In this document: positions 35,269 through 44,027 of the stretch, one piece after another
Layout of the letters: each line of letters starts with the position of its first letter
How positions within the stretch are numbered: position 1 is the stretch's first letter
Origin: Pelosinus baikalensis
GTDB taxonomy: Bacteria > Bacillota > Negativicutes > DSM-13327
Assembly (NCBI RefSeq): GCF_020819555.1
Contig: NZ_JAJHJB010000012.1
Span: 53,865 to 117,864, forward strand
Length of the DNA stretch: 64,000 nt
Reading direction: 5' to 3'
The notes under the pieces: model-generated
What the model was told of the DNA's origin: nothing
Seen by the model: the letters and a program-made list of their open reading frames with translations, nothing else
Database searches by the model: none
Made by a program: the position numbers and the translations under genes

Positions 35269-35436
35269 GTGTGTCCATTTAAAGGTGACTGTTCCATGTT
35301 TTGTCCACCAGAACTTTATCGCGAAAGGCACAAAACATGTGCGAGATATATGGCCGCCAGTAAAGTTGGTATGGCCGCCGTACCTCATGAAATGTCAGCT
35401 ATTAATTATGCTTTAATCCAGACGTTAAGAGGGTAA
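35269..35436 (+). CDS. Small cysteine-containing protein (55 aa), unknown
   Basis: GTG at 35269 follows TGGAGGAATC; the longer frame upstream has no ribosome site and its extra residues look non-coding. The product begins MCPFKGDCSMFCPPELY and has another Cys in HKTCARY, so four cysteines lie in the first 24 residues, possibly a metal site. The C-terminal half (SKVGMAAVPHEMSAINYAL) is amphipathic. I do not recognise a family. A strong hairpin follows. Confidence 0.65.
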   Translation: MCPFKGDCSMFCPPELYRERHKTCARYMAASKVGMAAVPHEMSAINYALIQTLRG

Positions 35437-35446
35437 ACGTAGTCTA

Positions 35447-35475
35447 AAGTGCCGCCTCACATTGAGGCGGCACTT
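35447..35475 (+). terminator. Strong hairpin after the 55-aa gene
   Basis: AAGTGCCGCCTCA pairs perfectly with TGAGGCGGCACTT (13 bp, loop CAT). No T-tract follows, so it may be an mRNA 3' stabiliser instead of an intrinsic terminator. Confidence 0.6.
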
Positions 35476-35577
35476 GATGCATGCTGGCGGAACCATTATA
35501 GTATTCGATAAGGGAACGTTTTTTATGAATGAAGTAATTAGGACCATTAAAAATAGACGTATGAAGAGGAGAAAATA

Positions 35578-36735
35578 ATGAGCGAATTATTTGAGAAGAT
35601 CGGCGTTTCTGCCCAATTGGCAGCAGGTTTAGGGAAGGCGAACATTGACGTCCCGACGGCAATACAGACGAAAGTAATTCCATTGTCTTTAGCAGGCAGG
35701 GATATAATAGGTCAATCGGCAACAGGTACAGGTAAAACACTAGCTTATTTATTGCCTCTATTTCAGAAGATTGATGTGAGCAAAAAAGAGATGCAGGTTA
35801 TGATTCTTGCCCCTACCCATGAACTTGCTATTCAGATACAGCGGCAAATTGAAATATTATCGAAGAACTCAGAAATTGCTGTAACGTCTACTCCTATTAT
35901 TGGGAATGTAAATATAGCCAGGCAAATAGACAAATTAAAAGAGAAGCCACATATTATAGTGGGATCTAGTGGGCGGATATTGGAATTGATACAAAAAAAG
36001 AAGATAACGTCTCAGACGATTAAAACAATTATTATTGATGAAGCGGATCGTTTGTTAGATGACAAAAATGTGGATAGTGTAAAAGCCGTTCTAAAGACTA
36101 CGCTTAAAGATCGGCAGATTCTGTTGTTTTCGGCTACGATAACTTCAAATACGTTAGCAATTGCTAAAGGGATCATGCGTGACCCAGAGGTCATTACAAT
36201 TGCTGAAGAAAGTAACGAAAGACCTGATATTTCACATATGTATTTTGTGGCAGAGCAGAGAGATAAAATTGAAGTTATGCGTAAAATGGTACGCCTTGTT
36301 AATGCGAAACGTGCATTAGTTTTTATAAATAAAAGTGATGATATTGAAGAAACTACTGACAAGCTTGTGTATCATGGACTGAAAGCTGCAGGCATACATG
36401 GAAGCTCTGTAAAAGGGGATCGTAAGAAATCATTAGAAGATTTTCGCAAGGGGAAAGTTCAATTATTAGTTGCTTCTGATGTAGCAGCTCGGGGACTGGA
36501 CATAGTCGGTATCGATTATGTATTTAATTTAGATTTGCCTGAAGATCCTCAAATCTATTTACATCGTGTAGGAAGAACTGGGCGAGCGGGAGAAAGTGGT
36601 ATCGCCATATCGATTATTACTAAGCAGGAAGTCGCTTTAATTCATAAATACGAGAAGCTTTTAAAAATAGACATTGCTGCAAAACAGATGGAACACGGAA
36701 AAATATTTGATAAAAATAAAGCAGTTCGTAAGTAG
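35578..36735 (+). CDS. DEAD-box RNA helicase
   Basis: A 385-residue ATP-dependent RNA helicase with a bare two-domain core, similar in size to B. subtilis YfmL. Motifs: Q-motif PTAIQ (about 27), Walker A SATGTGKT (about 48), Ia APTHELAIQ, DEAD (IDEADRLL, about 156), SAT (LFSATI, about 186), and VI HRVGRTGRAG (about 332). No C-terminal RNA-binding domain is present. It would remodel RNA, for example in ribosome assembly or cold adaptation. AGAGGAGAAA precedes the ATG. It is a single-gene unit with a terminator. Confidence 0.92.
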   Translation: MSELFEKIGVSAQLAAGLGKANIDVPTAIQTKVIPLSLAGRDIIGQSATGTGKTLAYLLPLFQKIDVSKKEMQVMILAPTHELAIQIQRQIEILSKNSEIAVTSTPIIGNVNIARQIDKLKEKPHIIVGSSGRILELIQKKKITSQTIKTIIIDEADRLLDDKNVDSVKAVLKTTLKDRQILLFSATITSNTLAIAKGIMRDPEVITIAEESNERPDISHMYFVAEQRDKIEVMRKMVRLVNAKRALVFINKSDDIEETTDKLVYHGLKAAGIHGSSVKGDRKKSLEDFRKGKVQLLVASDVAARGLDIVGIDYVFNLDLPEDPQIYLHRVGRTGRAGESGIAISIITKQEVALIHKYEKLLKIDIAAKQMEHGKIFDKNKAVRK

Positions 36736-36757
36736 AAATGAAGTATAAGGCTTAGCA

Positions 36758-36784
36758 GGCTTGGCATTTGCCAAGTCTTTTTTA
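36758..36784 (+). terminator. Terminator after the helicase gene
   Basis: CTTGGCA pairs with TGCCAAG around TTT, followed by TCTTTTTTAT. Confidence 0.85.
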
Positions 36785-36960
36785 TAGGAATTATAAATTT
36801 CGAAGATGGAAAGTCTAGTAATCCTATCTGTCTCTTCTTTGTGTTCTCTTCATTTTGACGGTTCGATTATGTTTTAGAGAGTTAAGGGTCTTCTTATTAT
36901 ATTTTTGAATTGTATGCAAATATAATGTGATACATATAATATAATAGGAAGGGAGTGAGG

Positions 36961-37881
36961 GTGGTGAAATTGCTTTCGGTTGGTTTAAGCGGAACAACCC
37001 AGGATATTCGAGAAAGATTGCAATTGGATTGCAAAACATTAATTAAAGATGGATATAGAATAGCGATTGATGAAACCAATAAAGGACATTATACATTTAT
37101 TGGTTGTAATGTGATGGAAGGAGAATTATCGTTTCGTAATTATGAACGGATTAAGAATGCAGTTAAACATCATGTTGCCAATATGTTAGCTGAATTAATT
37201 ATTTCAAGAGAAGAAAAGAAAATTGTTTATAAAATTGTTGAAGATAATTATTATTATTTTTCTGCAGAAGAGCGTAAAATCATTTATGATAATACGTTGC
37301 AGTTATTAAATGATAATTATGGTGTGGTTGCGGATTTTGGTTTTGGTACGCGCAGCAAGAACATAGTGGAAAAAATTGCTGAATATCTTAACGCACATCA
37401 TGAGCTTGTATTAGAAGGATTTATCAATTTTAGATTGAAAGAATATCGGGAAAAATTGGCTAGAGTAGTAGATACAGCTGTAGATGATTTTATGATGGAA
37501 TTAGAATATCAAGAGTTTATCCGCGTATTGCGATATTTTGTTACGATCCAGGAACCGCAGGTAGAGGAAGTACACGTAGTTATTATTAATTCTGGTACGT
37601 ACAAAATTTTAGATGAACAGGGGAATTTAATTAGTAATCAAAAATTAGAAAACTTTGTGCTAGAAAATGATGATTCAATCAATCATGAAGATTTGCTCAT
37701 TACAGCCCTCATCACGATAGCACCATATAGTGTTATGGTTCACGTAGAGGATCATAATCGTGCTACGACTAAGAGCTTGGTGGATATTATAAAGAACATC
37801 TTTGATGGCAGGTTCATGATATGCAATGGATGTGACTTTTGTATAAAGGCCTATAAGGAAGACCTTATGCCTACGCATTAA
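36961..37881 (+). CDS. ytxC: YtxC family sporulation-associated protein
   Basis: About 306 residues. The sequence and its place directly upstream of thrS match B. subtilis ytxC, described as a putative sporulation protein. It has no clear enzymatic motif; it is rich in charged residues, with many paired aromatic and Asp/Asn positions, and ends with ICNGCDFC, a CxxC pair. GTG codons at 36955, 36961 and 36964 compete; GGAAGGGAG at 36947-36955 favours 36961 or 36964. No signal peptide is seen, so it is probably cytoplasmic. Molecular function unknown. Confidence 0.8.
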   Translation: MVKLLSVGLSGTTQDIRERLQLDCKTLIKDGYRIAIDETNKGHYTFIGCNVMEGELSFRNYERIKNAVKHHVANMLAELIISREEKKIVYKIVEDNYYYFSAEERKIIYDNTLQLLNDNYGVVADFGFGTRSKNIVEKIAEYLNAHHELVLEGFINFRLKEYREKLARVVDTAVDDFMMELEYQEFIRVLRYFVTIQEPQVEEVHVVIINSGTYKILDEQGNLISNQKLENFVLENDDSINHEDLLITALITIAPYSVMVHVEDHNRATTKSLVDIIKNIFDGRFMICNGCDFCIKAYKEDLMPTH

Positions 37882-37897
37882 ACTGCTAATGTAGTTA

Positions 37898-37926
37898 TTG
37901 ACATTCATCTTGAAAATAGCTATTAT
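37898..37926 (+). promoter_or_regulatory. Sigma-A promoter of thrS leader
   Basis: TTGACA, 17 bases, TATTAT. Start of transcription would be near 37933. Confidence 0.85.
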
Positions 37927-37932
37927 TAGACT

Positions 37933-38213
37933 AATACTAGTAAAAGTAATGCAAAGGACAAGACAATAGTATCACTGTCGTTTCAGAGAAAAGATGTCAC
38001 CGGCTGTAAGCATCTTTACGTACACCATTATTGTTACCACCTTTAAACTGCTATGCTGAATGTTTTTTTTGCTATAAGAAGTAATAGCTATAAAACGGTA
38101 AGCTGTGCCGGGTAATTCCCGTTATCAATGATCAAGATGGGCTTTTGCCAATCAGGGTGGAATCGCGGGTTATAACTCTCGTCCCTATGGGGATGAGGGT
38201 TTATTTTTTTATT
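37933..38213 (+). promoter_or_regulatory. T-box riboswitch, threonine, before thrS
   Basis: The leader has GAGAAAAGATG and CACCGGCTG stem I elements, then GTTACCACCTTT, where ACC is a threonine specifier codon. The T-box itself reads AGGGTGGAATCGCG, differing from the usual AGGGTGGTACCGCG. The terminator CTCTCGTCCC/GGGATGAGGG (38176-38198) is followed by a long T-run. Confidence 0.92.
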
Positions 38214-38239
38214 TGGAAAATTTTTAAGGAGGAACATCT

Positions 38240-40150
38240 ATGAAAAAGATACAAGTGACATTGAAAGATGGAAGTATACGTGAGGTTGAACAAGGAACTA
38301 CATTGGCTGAATTTGCAGCATCCATTAGCCGCAGCTTGGCTAAAAGTGCCTTAGCTGCAAAAGTGGATGGTCATGTGACTGATTTACCAATTCAATTAAA
38401 TAGCGATGCAAAGGTTGAGTTTGTTACATTTGAAGATGTTGAAGGACGTGACGCTTTTCGTCATACTTCATCACATATATTAGCTCAGGCAGTAAAACGT
38501 TTATTTACGAATGTCAAAATTGCAATTGGTCCTGCTATTGCAAATGGATTTTATTATGATTTTGATGTAGATGAGGCTTTTACTCCTGAAGATTTAGAAA
38601 AAATTCAGGCTGAAATGGAGAAAATCGTTAAGGAAGATTTCCCTATTGAAAGAATGGAAGTTAGCCGTGATGAGGCGATCCGTATATTTGAAGAGTTAGG
38701 TGAAGACTATAAAGTAGAGCTAATACGTGATTTACCGATTGATATAGCGATCTCCATGTATAAGCAAGGAGAGTTTGTTGATTTGTGCGCAGGTCCACAT
38801 CTTGCTTCTACTGGCAAGGTAAAAGCTATTAAGTTGCAAAGTGTGGCTGGTGCCTATTGGCGCGGTGATGAAAAACGTAAAATGTTACAGCGTATTTATG
38901 GTACTTCTTTTGAGAAAAAGGCTGATTTAGAGGCATATCTGACGATGTTGGAAGAGGCCGCAAAGCGTGATCATCGTAAATTAGGTCGAGAACTTGATTT
39001 ATTTAGTATACAAGAAGAGGGCCCTGGCTTTCCTTTCTTTCATCCAAAAGGTATGGTGCTTAGAAATGAACTTGAAAACTTCTGGCGCAAATTGCATTTT
39101 AAATATCGATACCAAGAAATTAAAACCCCTATTATTCTGAATCAAAAATTATGGCAACAATCAGGTCATTGGGATCATTATAGGGAAAATATGTATTTTA
39201 CTACTATTGATAATGAAGGCTATGCTGTAAAGCCTATGAACTGTCCAGGAGGAATTTTAGTTTATCGTACTCAGCATCATAGTTACCGGGATCTTCCCCT
39301 TAGAACAGCGGAATTAGGGTTGGTACATCGTCATGAGATTTCAGGAGCGCTGCATGGTTTAATGCGAGTTCGAAGCTTTACTCAGGATGATGCTCATATC
39401 TTTATGCTGCCTTCACAAATCAAAACAGAAATACAGGGTGTAATTGATTTATTTGATGCTGTATACAGTACTTTTGGTTTATCATATCATGCAGAGTTAA
39501 GTACAAAACCTGAAAAAGCTATGGGATCTGATGAGGTGTGGGACCTAACGACTAATGCTCTTAGAGATGCTTTGGAAGAAAGAGGCATGGAGTATCGTAT
39601 AAATGAAGGTGATGGTGCGTTTTATGGTCCTAAAATTGACTTTCATTTAAGAGATTCTATTGGACGTACTTGGCAGTGCGGTACGATCCAATTGGATATG
39701 CAGATGCCGGAGAAATTCGATCTTAATTATGTGGGAGAAGATGGGCAAAAGCATCGTCCTGTTATGATTCACCGTGTAGCCTTCGGCAGCATAGAAAGGT
39801 TTATCGGGATTTTGATTGAGCATTATGCTGGAGCATTTCCTGCGTGGCTGGCACCAGTACAGGTTAAGATATTACCGATTACTGATCGGCAGGCAGCATA
39901 TGCTCGTGAGTTGGCAGCTGCTATGTTTGAGCAAGAGATCCGGGTTGAGGTAGATGAGCGTAGTGAAAAAATTGGTTATAAGATTCGTGAGGCACAACTG
40001 CAAAAAATTCCATATACATTAGTTGTTGGTGATAAAGAAGTTGAATCAGGTAGTGTGGCTGTACGTAAGCGTGGTCACGGCGATGTCGGTGGGAAACTTG
40101 CTAGTGAGTTTATTTCCGATCTTTTAAAAGAAATAAAGGAAAAAGCTTGA
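38240..40150 (+). CDS. thrS: Threonyl-tRNA synthetase
   Basis: A 636-residue class II synthetase of normal bacterial length. Residues 1-60 form the TGS domain; the editing domain holds HTSSH (about 74-78) and CAGPH (about 180); the catalytic core holds MNCPGG (zinc Cys, about 334) and VHRHEISGALHG (motif 2, about 360); motif 3 lies in VAFGSIERFIGI; the C-terminal anticodon domain begins near 540. AAGGAGG precedes the ATG. Expression is set by the threonine T-box just upstream. Confidence 0.97.
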   Translation: MKKIQVTLKDGSIREVEQGTTLAEFAASISRSLAKSALAAKVDGHVTDLPIQLNSDAKVEFVTFEDVEGRDAFRHTSSHILAQAVKRLFTNVKIAIGPAIANGFYYDFDVDEAFTPEDLEKIQAEMEKIVKEDFPIERMEVSRDEAIRIFEELGEDYKVELIRDLPIDIAISMYKQGEFVDLCAGPHLASTGKVKAIKLQSVAGAYWRGDEKRKMLQRIYGTSFEKKADLEAYLTMLEEAAKRDHRKLGRELDLFSIQEEGPGFPFFHPKGMVLRNELENFWRKLHFKYRYQEIKTPIILNQKLWQQSGHWDHYRENMYFTTIDNEGYAVKPMNCPGGILVYRTQHHSYRDLPLRTAELGLVHRHEISGALHGLMRVRSFTQDDAHIFMLPSQIKTEIQGVIDLFDAVYSTFGLSYHAELSTKPEKAMGSDEVWDLTTNALRDALEERGMEYRINEGDGAFYGPKIDFHLRDSIGRTWQCGTIQLDMQMPEKFDLNYVGEDGQKHRPVMIHRVAFGSIERFIGILIEHYAGAFPAWLAPVQVKILPITDRQAAYARELAAAMFEQEIRVEVDERSEKIGYKIREAQLQKIPYTLVVGDKEVESGSVAVRKRGHGDVGGKLASEFISDLLKEIKEKA

Positions 40151-40160
40151 AAAATAGTTC

Positions 40161-40189
40161 TTGACATTCGATATTCCTAATGTTAATAT
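40161..40189 (+). promoter_or_regulatory. Promoter of the infC-rpmI-rplT operon
   Basis: TTGACA, 17 bases, TAATAT, starting 11 bases after thrS ends. Transcription would begin near 40196. Confidence 0.8.
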
Positions 40190-40195
40190 TATCAA

Positions 40196-40330
40196 GTACT
40201 CAAGAATATTGAGTCTAAGTAGAAGCCATCCGCTTCTCACCTTGCAACGCATTAGCAGTTCGTAAGGTTATGACAGCATGTATGATTATGCTTTTGTTGC
40301 GGGTGGTATTTATACCATCCGTTTTTATTT
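40196..40330 (+). promoter_or_regulatory. L20-type autoregulatory leader with terminator
   Basis: The leader of about 135 bases contains GTAGAAGCCATCCGCTTCT and a terminator CGGGTGGTAT/ATACCATCCG (40299-40321) with T5ATTT. This position and make-up match the leader through which ribosomal protein L20 lowers its own operon in low-GC Firmicutes. The CCATCC and GGGTGG pieces could also pair in the alternative antiterminated fold. Confidence 0.75.
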
Positions 40331-40364
40331 ATATGTAGCTAAATTTATCAGGGGGTGAGCGACA

Positions 40365-40883
40365 ATTAGCAAAGACACATTAAGAATTAACGAGGAAATC
40401 AGGGCTAGAGAAGTTCGTTTGACTAGTGCAACTAATGAACCATTAGGTATTGTCCAACTAAGAGATGCGCTGCAGATGGCAGCAGAACAACATCTTGATT
40501 TAGTCGAGGTAGCACCAACGGCTAAGCCGCCTGTATGTCGTATTATGGATTTTGGTAAATTCAAATATGAACAACAGAAACGGGAGAAAGAAGCCAAGAA
40601 AAAACAAAAAGTTGTAACTGTCAAGGAAGTAAAACTACGTCCAAACATTGAGGATCATGACTTTGATGTTAAATTTAAAAACGCTCAACGCTTTCTCGAA
40701 GATGGTGACAAAGTAAAAGTAACCATCATGTTTCGTGGACGGGAGTTGTCCCATCCTGAACTAGGGAAGAAAGTTTTGGATAAAATGGCCAGCCAAATTA
40801 AAGATATTGCCAATATTGAGCGCGCGGCTAGGCTTGAAGGAAAAAATATGATAATGATTCTGGCACCTAAGCCACAGAATTAA
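40365..40883 (+). CDS. infC: Translation initiation factor IF-3
   Basis: A 172-residue IF-3 that keeps 30S subunits free and checks start codons. The N-terminal domain (ISKDTLRINEEIRAREVRL to about 70), a lysine-rich linker (KREKEAKKKQK) and the C-terminal domain (VKEVKLRP to the end) are complete. No ATG, GTG or TTG gives this length: the frame is open from ATT at 40365, seven bases after GGGGGTGAG, and a stop lies just upstream. The ATT start is the same rare start used by E. coli infC for self-control. A shorter TTG start at 40419 would remove the conserved N-terminus. Confidence 0.93.
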   Translation: MSKDTLRINEEIRAREVRLTSATNEPLGIVQLRDALQMAAEQHLDLVEVAPTAKPPVCRIMDFGKFKYEQQKREKEAKKKQKVVTVKEVKLRPNIEDHDFDVKFKNAQRFLEDGDKVKVTIMFRGRELSHPELGKKVLDKMASQIKDIANIERAARLEGKNMIMILAPKPQN

Positions 40884-40898
40884 GAAGGGAGACCAATT

Positions 40899-41096
40899 AT
40901 GCCAAAAATGAAAACACGTAGAGCTGCTGCTAAACGCTTTAAAGTTACTGGTAGCGGTGAGTTCAAACGTTCTAAAGCTTTTAAACGTCACATCCTTGAG
41001 AAAAAAGGTCCAGCTCGTAAACGTAATTTACGTAAAGCTGGTTTGGTTAGCAAATCTGATCATGAACGCGTATCGAAAATGCTTCCTTACGCCTAA
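40899..41096 (+). CDS. rpmI: Ribosomal protein L35
   Basis: A 65-residue, very basic protein: PKMKTRRAAAKRFKVTGSGE opens it and HILEKKGPARKRNLRKAGLV is the family core. It belongs to the large subunit. It lies between infC and rplT in the standard order, with AAGGGAG before the ATG. Confidence 0.97.
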   Translation: MPKMKTRRAAAKRFKVTGSGEFKRSKAFKRHILEKKGPARKRNLRKAGLVSKSDHERVSKMLPYA

Positions 41097-41129
41097 AATT
41101 GACATATATTAAATAGGGGGTACAGCAAC

Positions 41130-41486
41130 ATGCCAAGAGTTAAAACAGGCGTGACAGCACATAAACGTCATAAGAAAATTCTTAAGTTAGCTAAAGGTTA
41201 TAAGGGTTCTAAAAGCAAGCTGTTTAAAAAAGCAAATGAAACAGTAATGAAAGCTCTATATTATGCTCGTCGCGATCGTCGTGCGAAAAAAGGTGAATTC
41301 CGTAGATTGTGGATTTCCCGTATTAATGCTGCGGCTCGTTTAAATGGTCTTTCTTACAGCAAATTGATTAGCGGTTTGAGTAAAGCCGGTGTAGAAGTAA
41401 ATCGTAAGATGATGGCTGATTTTGCAGTTAATGATACAGTTGCTTTTGCTAAACTTGTTGAAATTGCTAAAGAGCAACTTAAATAG
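41130..41486 (+). CDS. rplT: Ribosomal protein L20
   Basis: A 118-residue 23S rRNA-binding protein needed early in 50S assembly and known to repress its own operon in Firmicutes. PRVKTGVTAHKRHKKILKLA and YYARRDRRAKKGEFRRLWI are conserved RNA-binding stretches. ATAGGGGGT lies before the ATG. A terminator follows. Confidence 0.97.
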   Translation: MPRVKTGVTAHKRHKKILKLAKGYKGSKSKLFKKANETVMKALYYARRDRRAKKGEFRRLWISRINAAARLNGLSYSKLISGLSKAGVEVNRKMMADFAVNDTVAFAKLVEIAKEQLK

Positions 41487-41491
41487 ATATC

Positions 41492-41527
41492 AAATTCCTA
41501 GACTTTTGTCTAGGAATTTTTATTTTT
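41492..41527 (+). terminator. Terminator after rplT
   Basis: AAATTCCTAGAC pairs with GTCTAGGAATTT around TTTT, then T-rich sequence. Confidence 0.92.
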
Positions 41528-41678
41528 ACACGAATCTATCATTGCGCGCAGAGCAAATTTATAGATGAGGAATAAAAAAAATTAAATATTCAAAATATAT
41601 GCAGGTTTTTAAAAAAAGTTTCGCGAATATAATAGAATCAAATTGAAGTAAAATTTAACCGTAAGGAGGGATTTTATT

Positions 41679-42527
41679 TTGGCGTTAGTAACAATGAATC
41701 ATTTACTTGACGATGCGCGTAATCGAAAGTATGCAGTTGGCGGTTTTAATGTGTTTAATCTAGAGACATTGTGTGCGGTTGTAGAAGTGGCAGAAGAATT
41801 AAAAACACCATTAGTACTTGGAATTACGGAACGGTTTTTCAAGTTTGTTGATGTAGAGACCTTAAGCGCGGCTATGGTTCGTGCTGCACAAAAATCATCA
41901 GTACCGATAGCTCTCCATTTGGATCATGGTCATACTTACGAAGGGATTATTAAAGCAATTCGTTGGGGATTCACCTCTGTTATGTTTGATGGATCTGCTT
42001 TGCCTGTTAGCGAAAACTTGAAACAGACTAGAGAAGTTACACGTATAGCCCATTCCCTCGGCGTTTCTGTCGAAGGTGAATTGGGCTATGTTGGTTGTTG
42101 CGAGCATGTAGATGATATTAATGAAGACAATATTGTTACATGTGATGTGGCCGCTAATTTTGTGGATAAAACTAAGATTGATGCTTTGGCTGTTTCGGTA
42201 GGTAATAAGCATGGAGCATATCGTGGTATGACAAAACTCAATATCACCAGATTAGGTCAGTTGAGTACTGTTGTTAGCGTGCCATTAGTTATGCATGGAG
42301 GATCGAAATTGAGTAGTGATGATTACTCTAATTCTATAAAATGTGGCATTAGTAAGATTAATATCCCTATTGATACGTCTATGGCTGCAAGTGAAAAACT
42401 TAAAAATGAGCTGCGTGACAATCCGGGAGCTAATTATATATTTTTGATGTCTGCAGTTAAAAAAGGTGTGAAAGAGTCAGTTAGTAAGTATATGTTCCAC
42501 TTTAATTGTATTTCTAAAGCTATATAA
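41679..42527 (+). CDS. Class II fructose-bisphosphate aldolase family protein
   Basis: A 282-residue zinc-dependent aldolase. HLDHGHTYE (about residues 81-89) contains the catalytic Asp and a zinc His, VEGELGYVG (about 130) is conserved, and NKHGAY (about 176) and VMHGGSKL (about 205) give further zinc and phosphate contacts. The group includes fructose- and tagatose-bisphosphate aldolases, so the sugar is not certain. A TTG start at 41679 is supported by TAAGGAGGG. It is a single-gene unit, with a TATAAT at about 41628. Confidence 0.85.
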   Translation: MALVTMNHLLDDARNRKYAVGGFNVFNLETLCAVVEVAEELKTPLVLGITERFFKFVDVETLSAAMVRAAQKSSVPIALHLDHGHTYEGIIKAIRWGFTSVMFDGSALPVSENLKQTREVTRIAHSLGVSVEGELGYVGCCEHVDDINEDNIVTCDVAANFVDKTKIDALAVSVGNKHGAYRGMTKLNITRLGQLSTVVSVPLVMHGGSKLSSDDYSNSIKCGISKINIPIDTSMAASEKLKNELRDNPGANYIFLMSAVKKGVKESVSKYMFHFNCISKAI

Positions 42528-42540
42528 ATTAAATATTTAT

Positions 42541-42580
42541 AAAAAACACACATTTTCAAAAGAAAATGTGTGTTTTTTCT
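42541..42580. terminator. Bidirectional terminator after the aldolase
   Basis: AAAAAACACACATTTTC pairs with GAAAATGTGTGTTTTTT around AAAA. Confidence 0.92.
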
Positions 42581-42658
42581 TACTAGTAGTGGTAAAATAT
42601 ATTGGTATCGTTGGATATGGCACTTATAAATGCTATTTGAAATTTGGAGTGAAGTATT

Positions 42659-44014
42659 TTGATCGTTCATACTAGATTTGCAAATTTATTTGACATTTCG
42701 CAGTGGAAACTAACGCCTTATCAAATTTTAGCTTTGGGTTTTGCGGGGTTAATCGTAGCTGGAGCCTTGTTATTGATGACACCAATGGCCTCGGCGACTG
42801 GTCAAGGTTTATCTTTTATTGATGCCTTGTTTACAGCGACCTCAGCGGTATGTGTAACTGGATTGGTAGTTGTTGATACGGGGACTTATTTTTCTATATT
42901 TGGGCAAATGGTAATTATTGTTCTTATTCAGGCCGGAGCTCTGGGAATTATGACAATGGCTACATTAATGGCGCTGATTATGCGTCGTAAGATTCAATTG
43001 CGTGAGCGTCTGATTATGCAGGAAGCTTTGAATCATATGACAGTATCAGGTGTTGTTCGACTAACCCAATATATCATTTTCGCTACATTTTTTCTTGAAT
43101 TTATTGGTGGAACAATCTTAGCAATCCATTGGTATTCTGATTTGGGTAGCACAGGTATTTATTATGGTTATTGGCATGCCGTATCTGCTTTCTGTAATGC
43201 TGGATTTGACTTGTTTGGCAGTAGTTTAACAAGCTATGTCGATGATATTACTGTAAATCTTACGGTTACCTCTTTGATTATTTTAGGCGGTCTTGGCTTT
43301 ACTGTAATTTTTGATGTTTGGAATAATCGACGATGGAGGAAGCTTTCATTACATACTAAGTTGGTACTTATTACTACTTTAGTGCTACTTATTTTTGGTA
43401 CCGTAGTTATTCTATTGTTAGAAATGCATAATTCGGAGACTCTTGGTGAGCTATCTTGGAAAGGTAAGATTCTTGCTAGTTATTTCCAATCTGTAACACC
43501 AAGAACTGCAGGGTATAATACAGTTGATATCGGTAAAATGCAGGATGCTACCTTGTTTTTTACGATTATCTTAATGTTTATTGGTGCATCTCCTGCTTCA
43601 ACAGGTGGTGGCGTAAAGACAACAACTCTTGGAGTAATGATTGCGGCAATATGGGCTTTAATTACAGGTAAGCATGATGCTGAGATATTTCGACGCCGCA
43701 TTAACCAGAATATCATCTATAAAGCCTTTACCGTGTTTTTTATTGCTGCAACATTAGTTATTATTGTAACAATGATGATGAGTATTAGCGAAGAATTCTC
43801 CTTTTTAAGGATATTATTTGAAGTGGTATCGGCGTTTGGAACGGTGGGGTTGTCTACAGGTATCACTAGTTCATTAACTGTACATGGTAAACTGTGGCTT
43901 ATTATTACTATGTTTGCAGGTCGGATAGGTCCTGTGACATTCGTTTTAGCTTTGGCCTTACGTAGTAGAAAAGGTGCAATACATTATCCTGAGGGTAAGA
44001 TTAATATTGGTTGA
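42659..44014 (+). CDS. ktrB: Potassium uptake membrane subunit, KtrB/TrkH family
   Basis: A 451-residue membrane protein with four pore repeats. The selectivity-filter glycines are seen in SAVCVTGL (about 62), SAFCNAGFD (about 177), VTPRTAGYNT (about 277) and SAFGTVGLS (about 394). ASPASTGGGVKTTT contributes to the gating loop. It carries potassium (with sodium) into the cell and depends on the regulator encoded next. A TTG start at 42659 follows GGAGTGAAG. ktrA starts 13 bases after its stop. Confidence 0.92.
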   Translation: MIVHTRFANLFDISQWKLTPYQILALGFAGLIVAGALLLMTPMASATGQGLSFIDALFTATSAVCVTGLVVVDTGTYFSIFGQMVIIVLIQAGALGIMTMATLMALIMRRKIQLRERLIMQEALNHMTVSGVVRLTQYIIFATFFLEFIGGTILAIHWYSDLGSTGIYYGYWHAVSAFCNAGFDLFGSSLTSYVDDITVNLTVTSLIILGGLGFTVIFDVWNNRRWRKLSLHTKLVLITTLVLLIFGTVVILLLEMHNSETLGELSWKGKILASYFQSVTPRTAGYNTVDIGKMQDATLFFTIILMFIGASPASTGGGVKTTTLGVMIAAIWALITGKHDAEIFRRRINQNIIYKAFTVFFIAATLVIIVTMMMSISEEFSFLRILFEVVSAFGTVGLSTGITSSLTVHGKLWLIITMFAGRIGPVTFVLALALRSRKGAIHYPEGKINIG

Positions 44015-44027
44015 GGAGCAAATTTTT

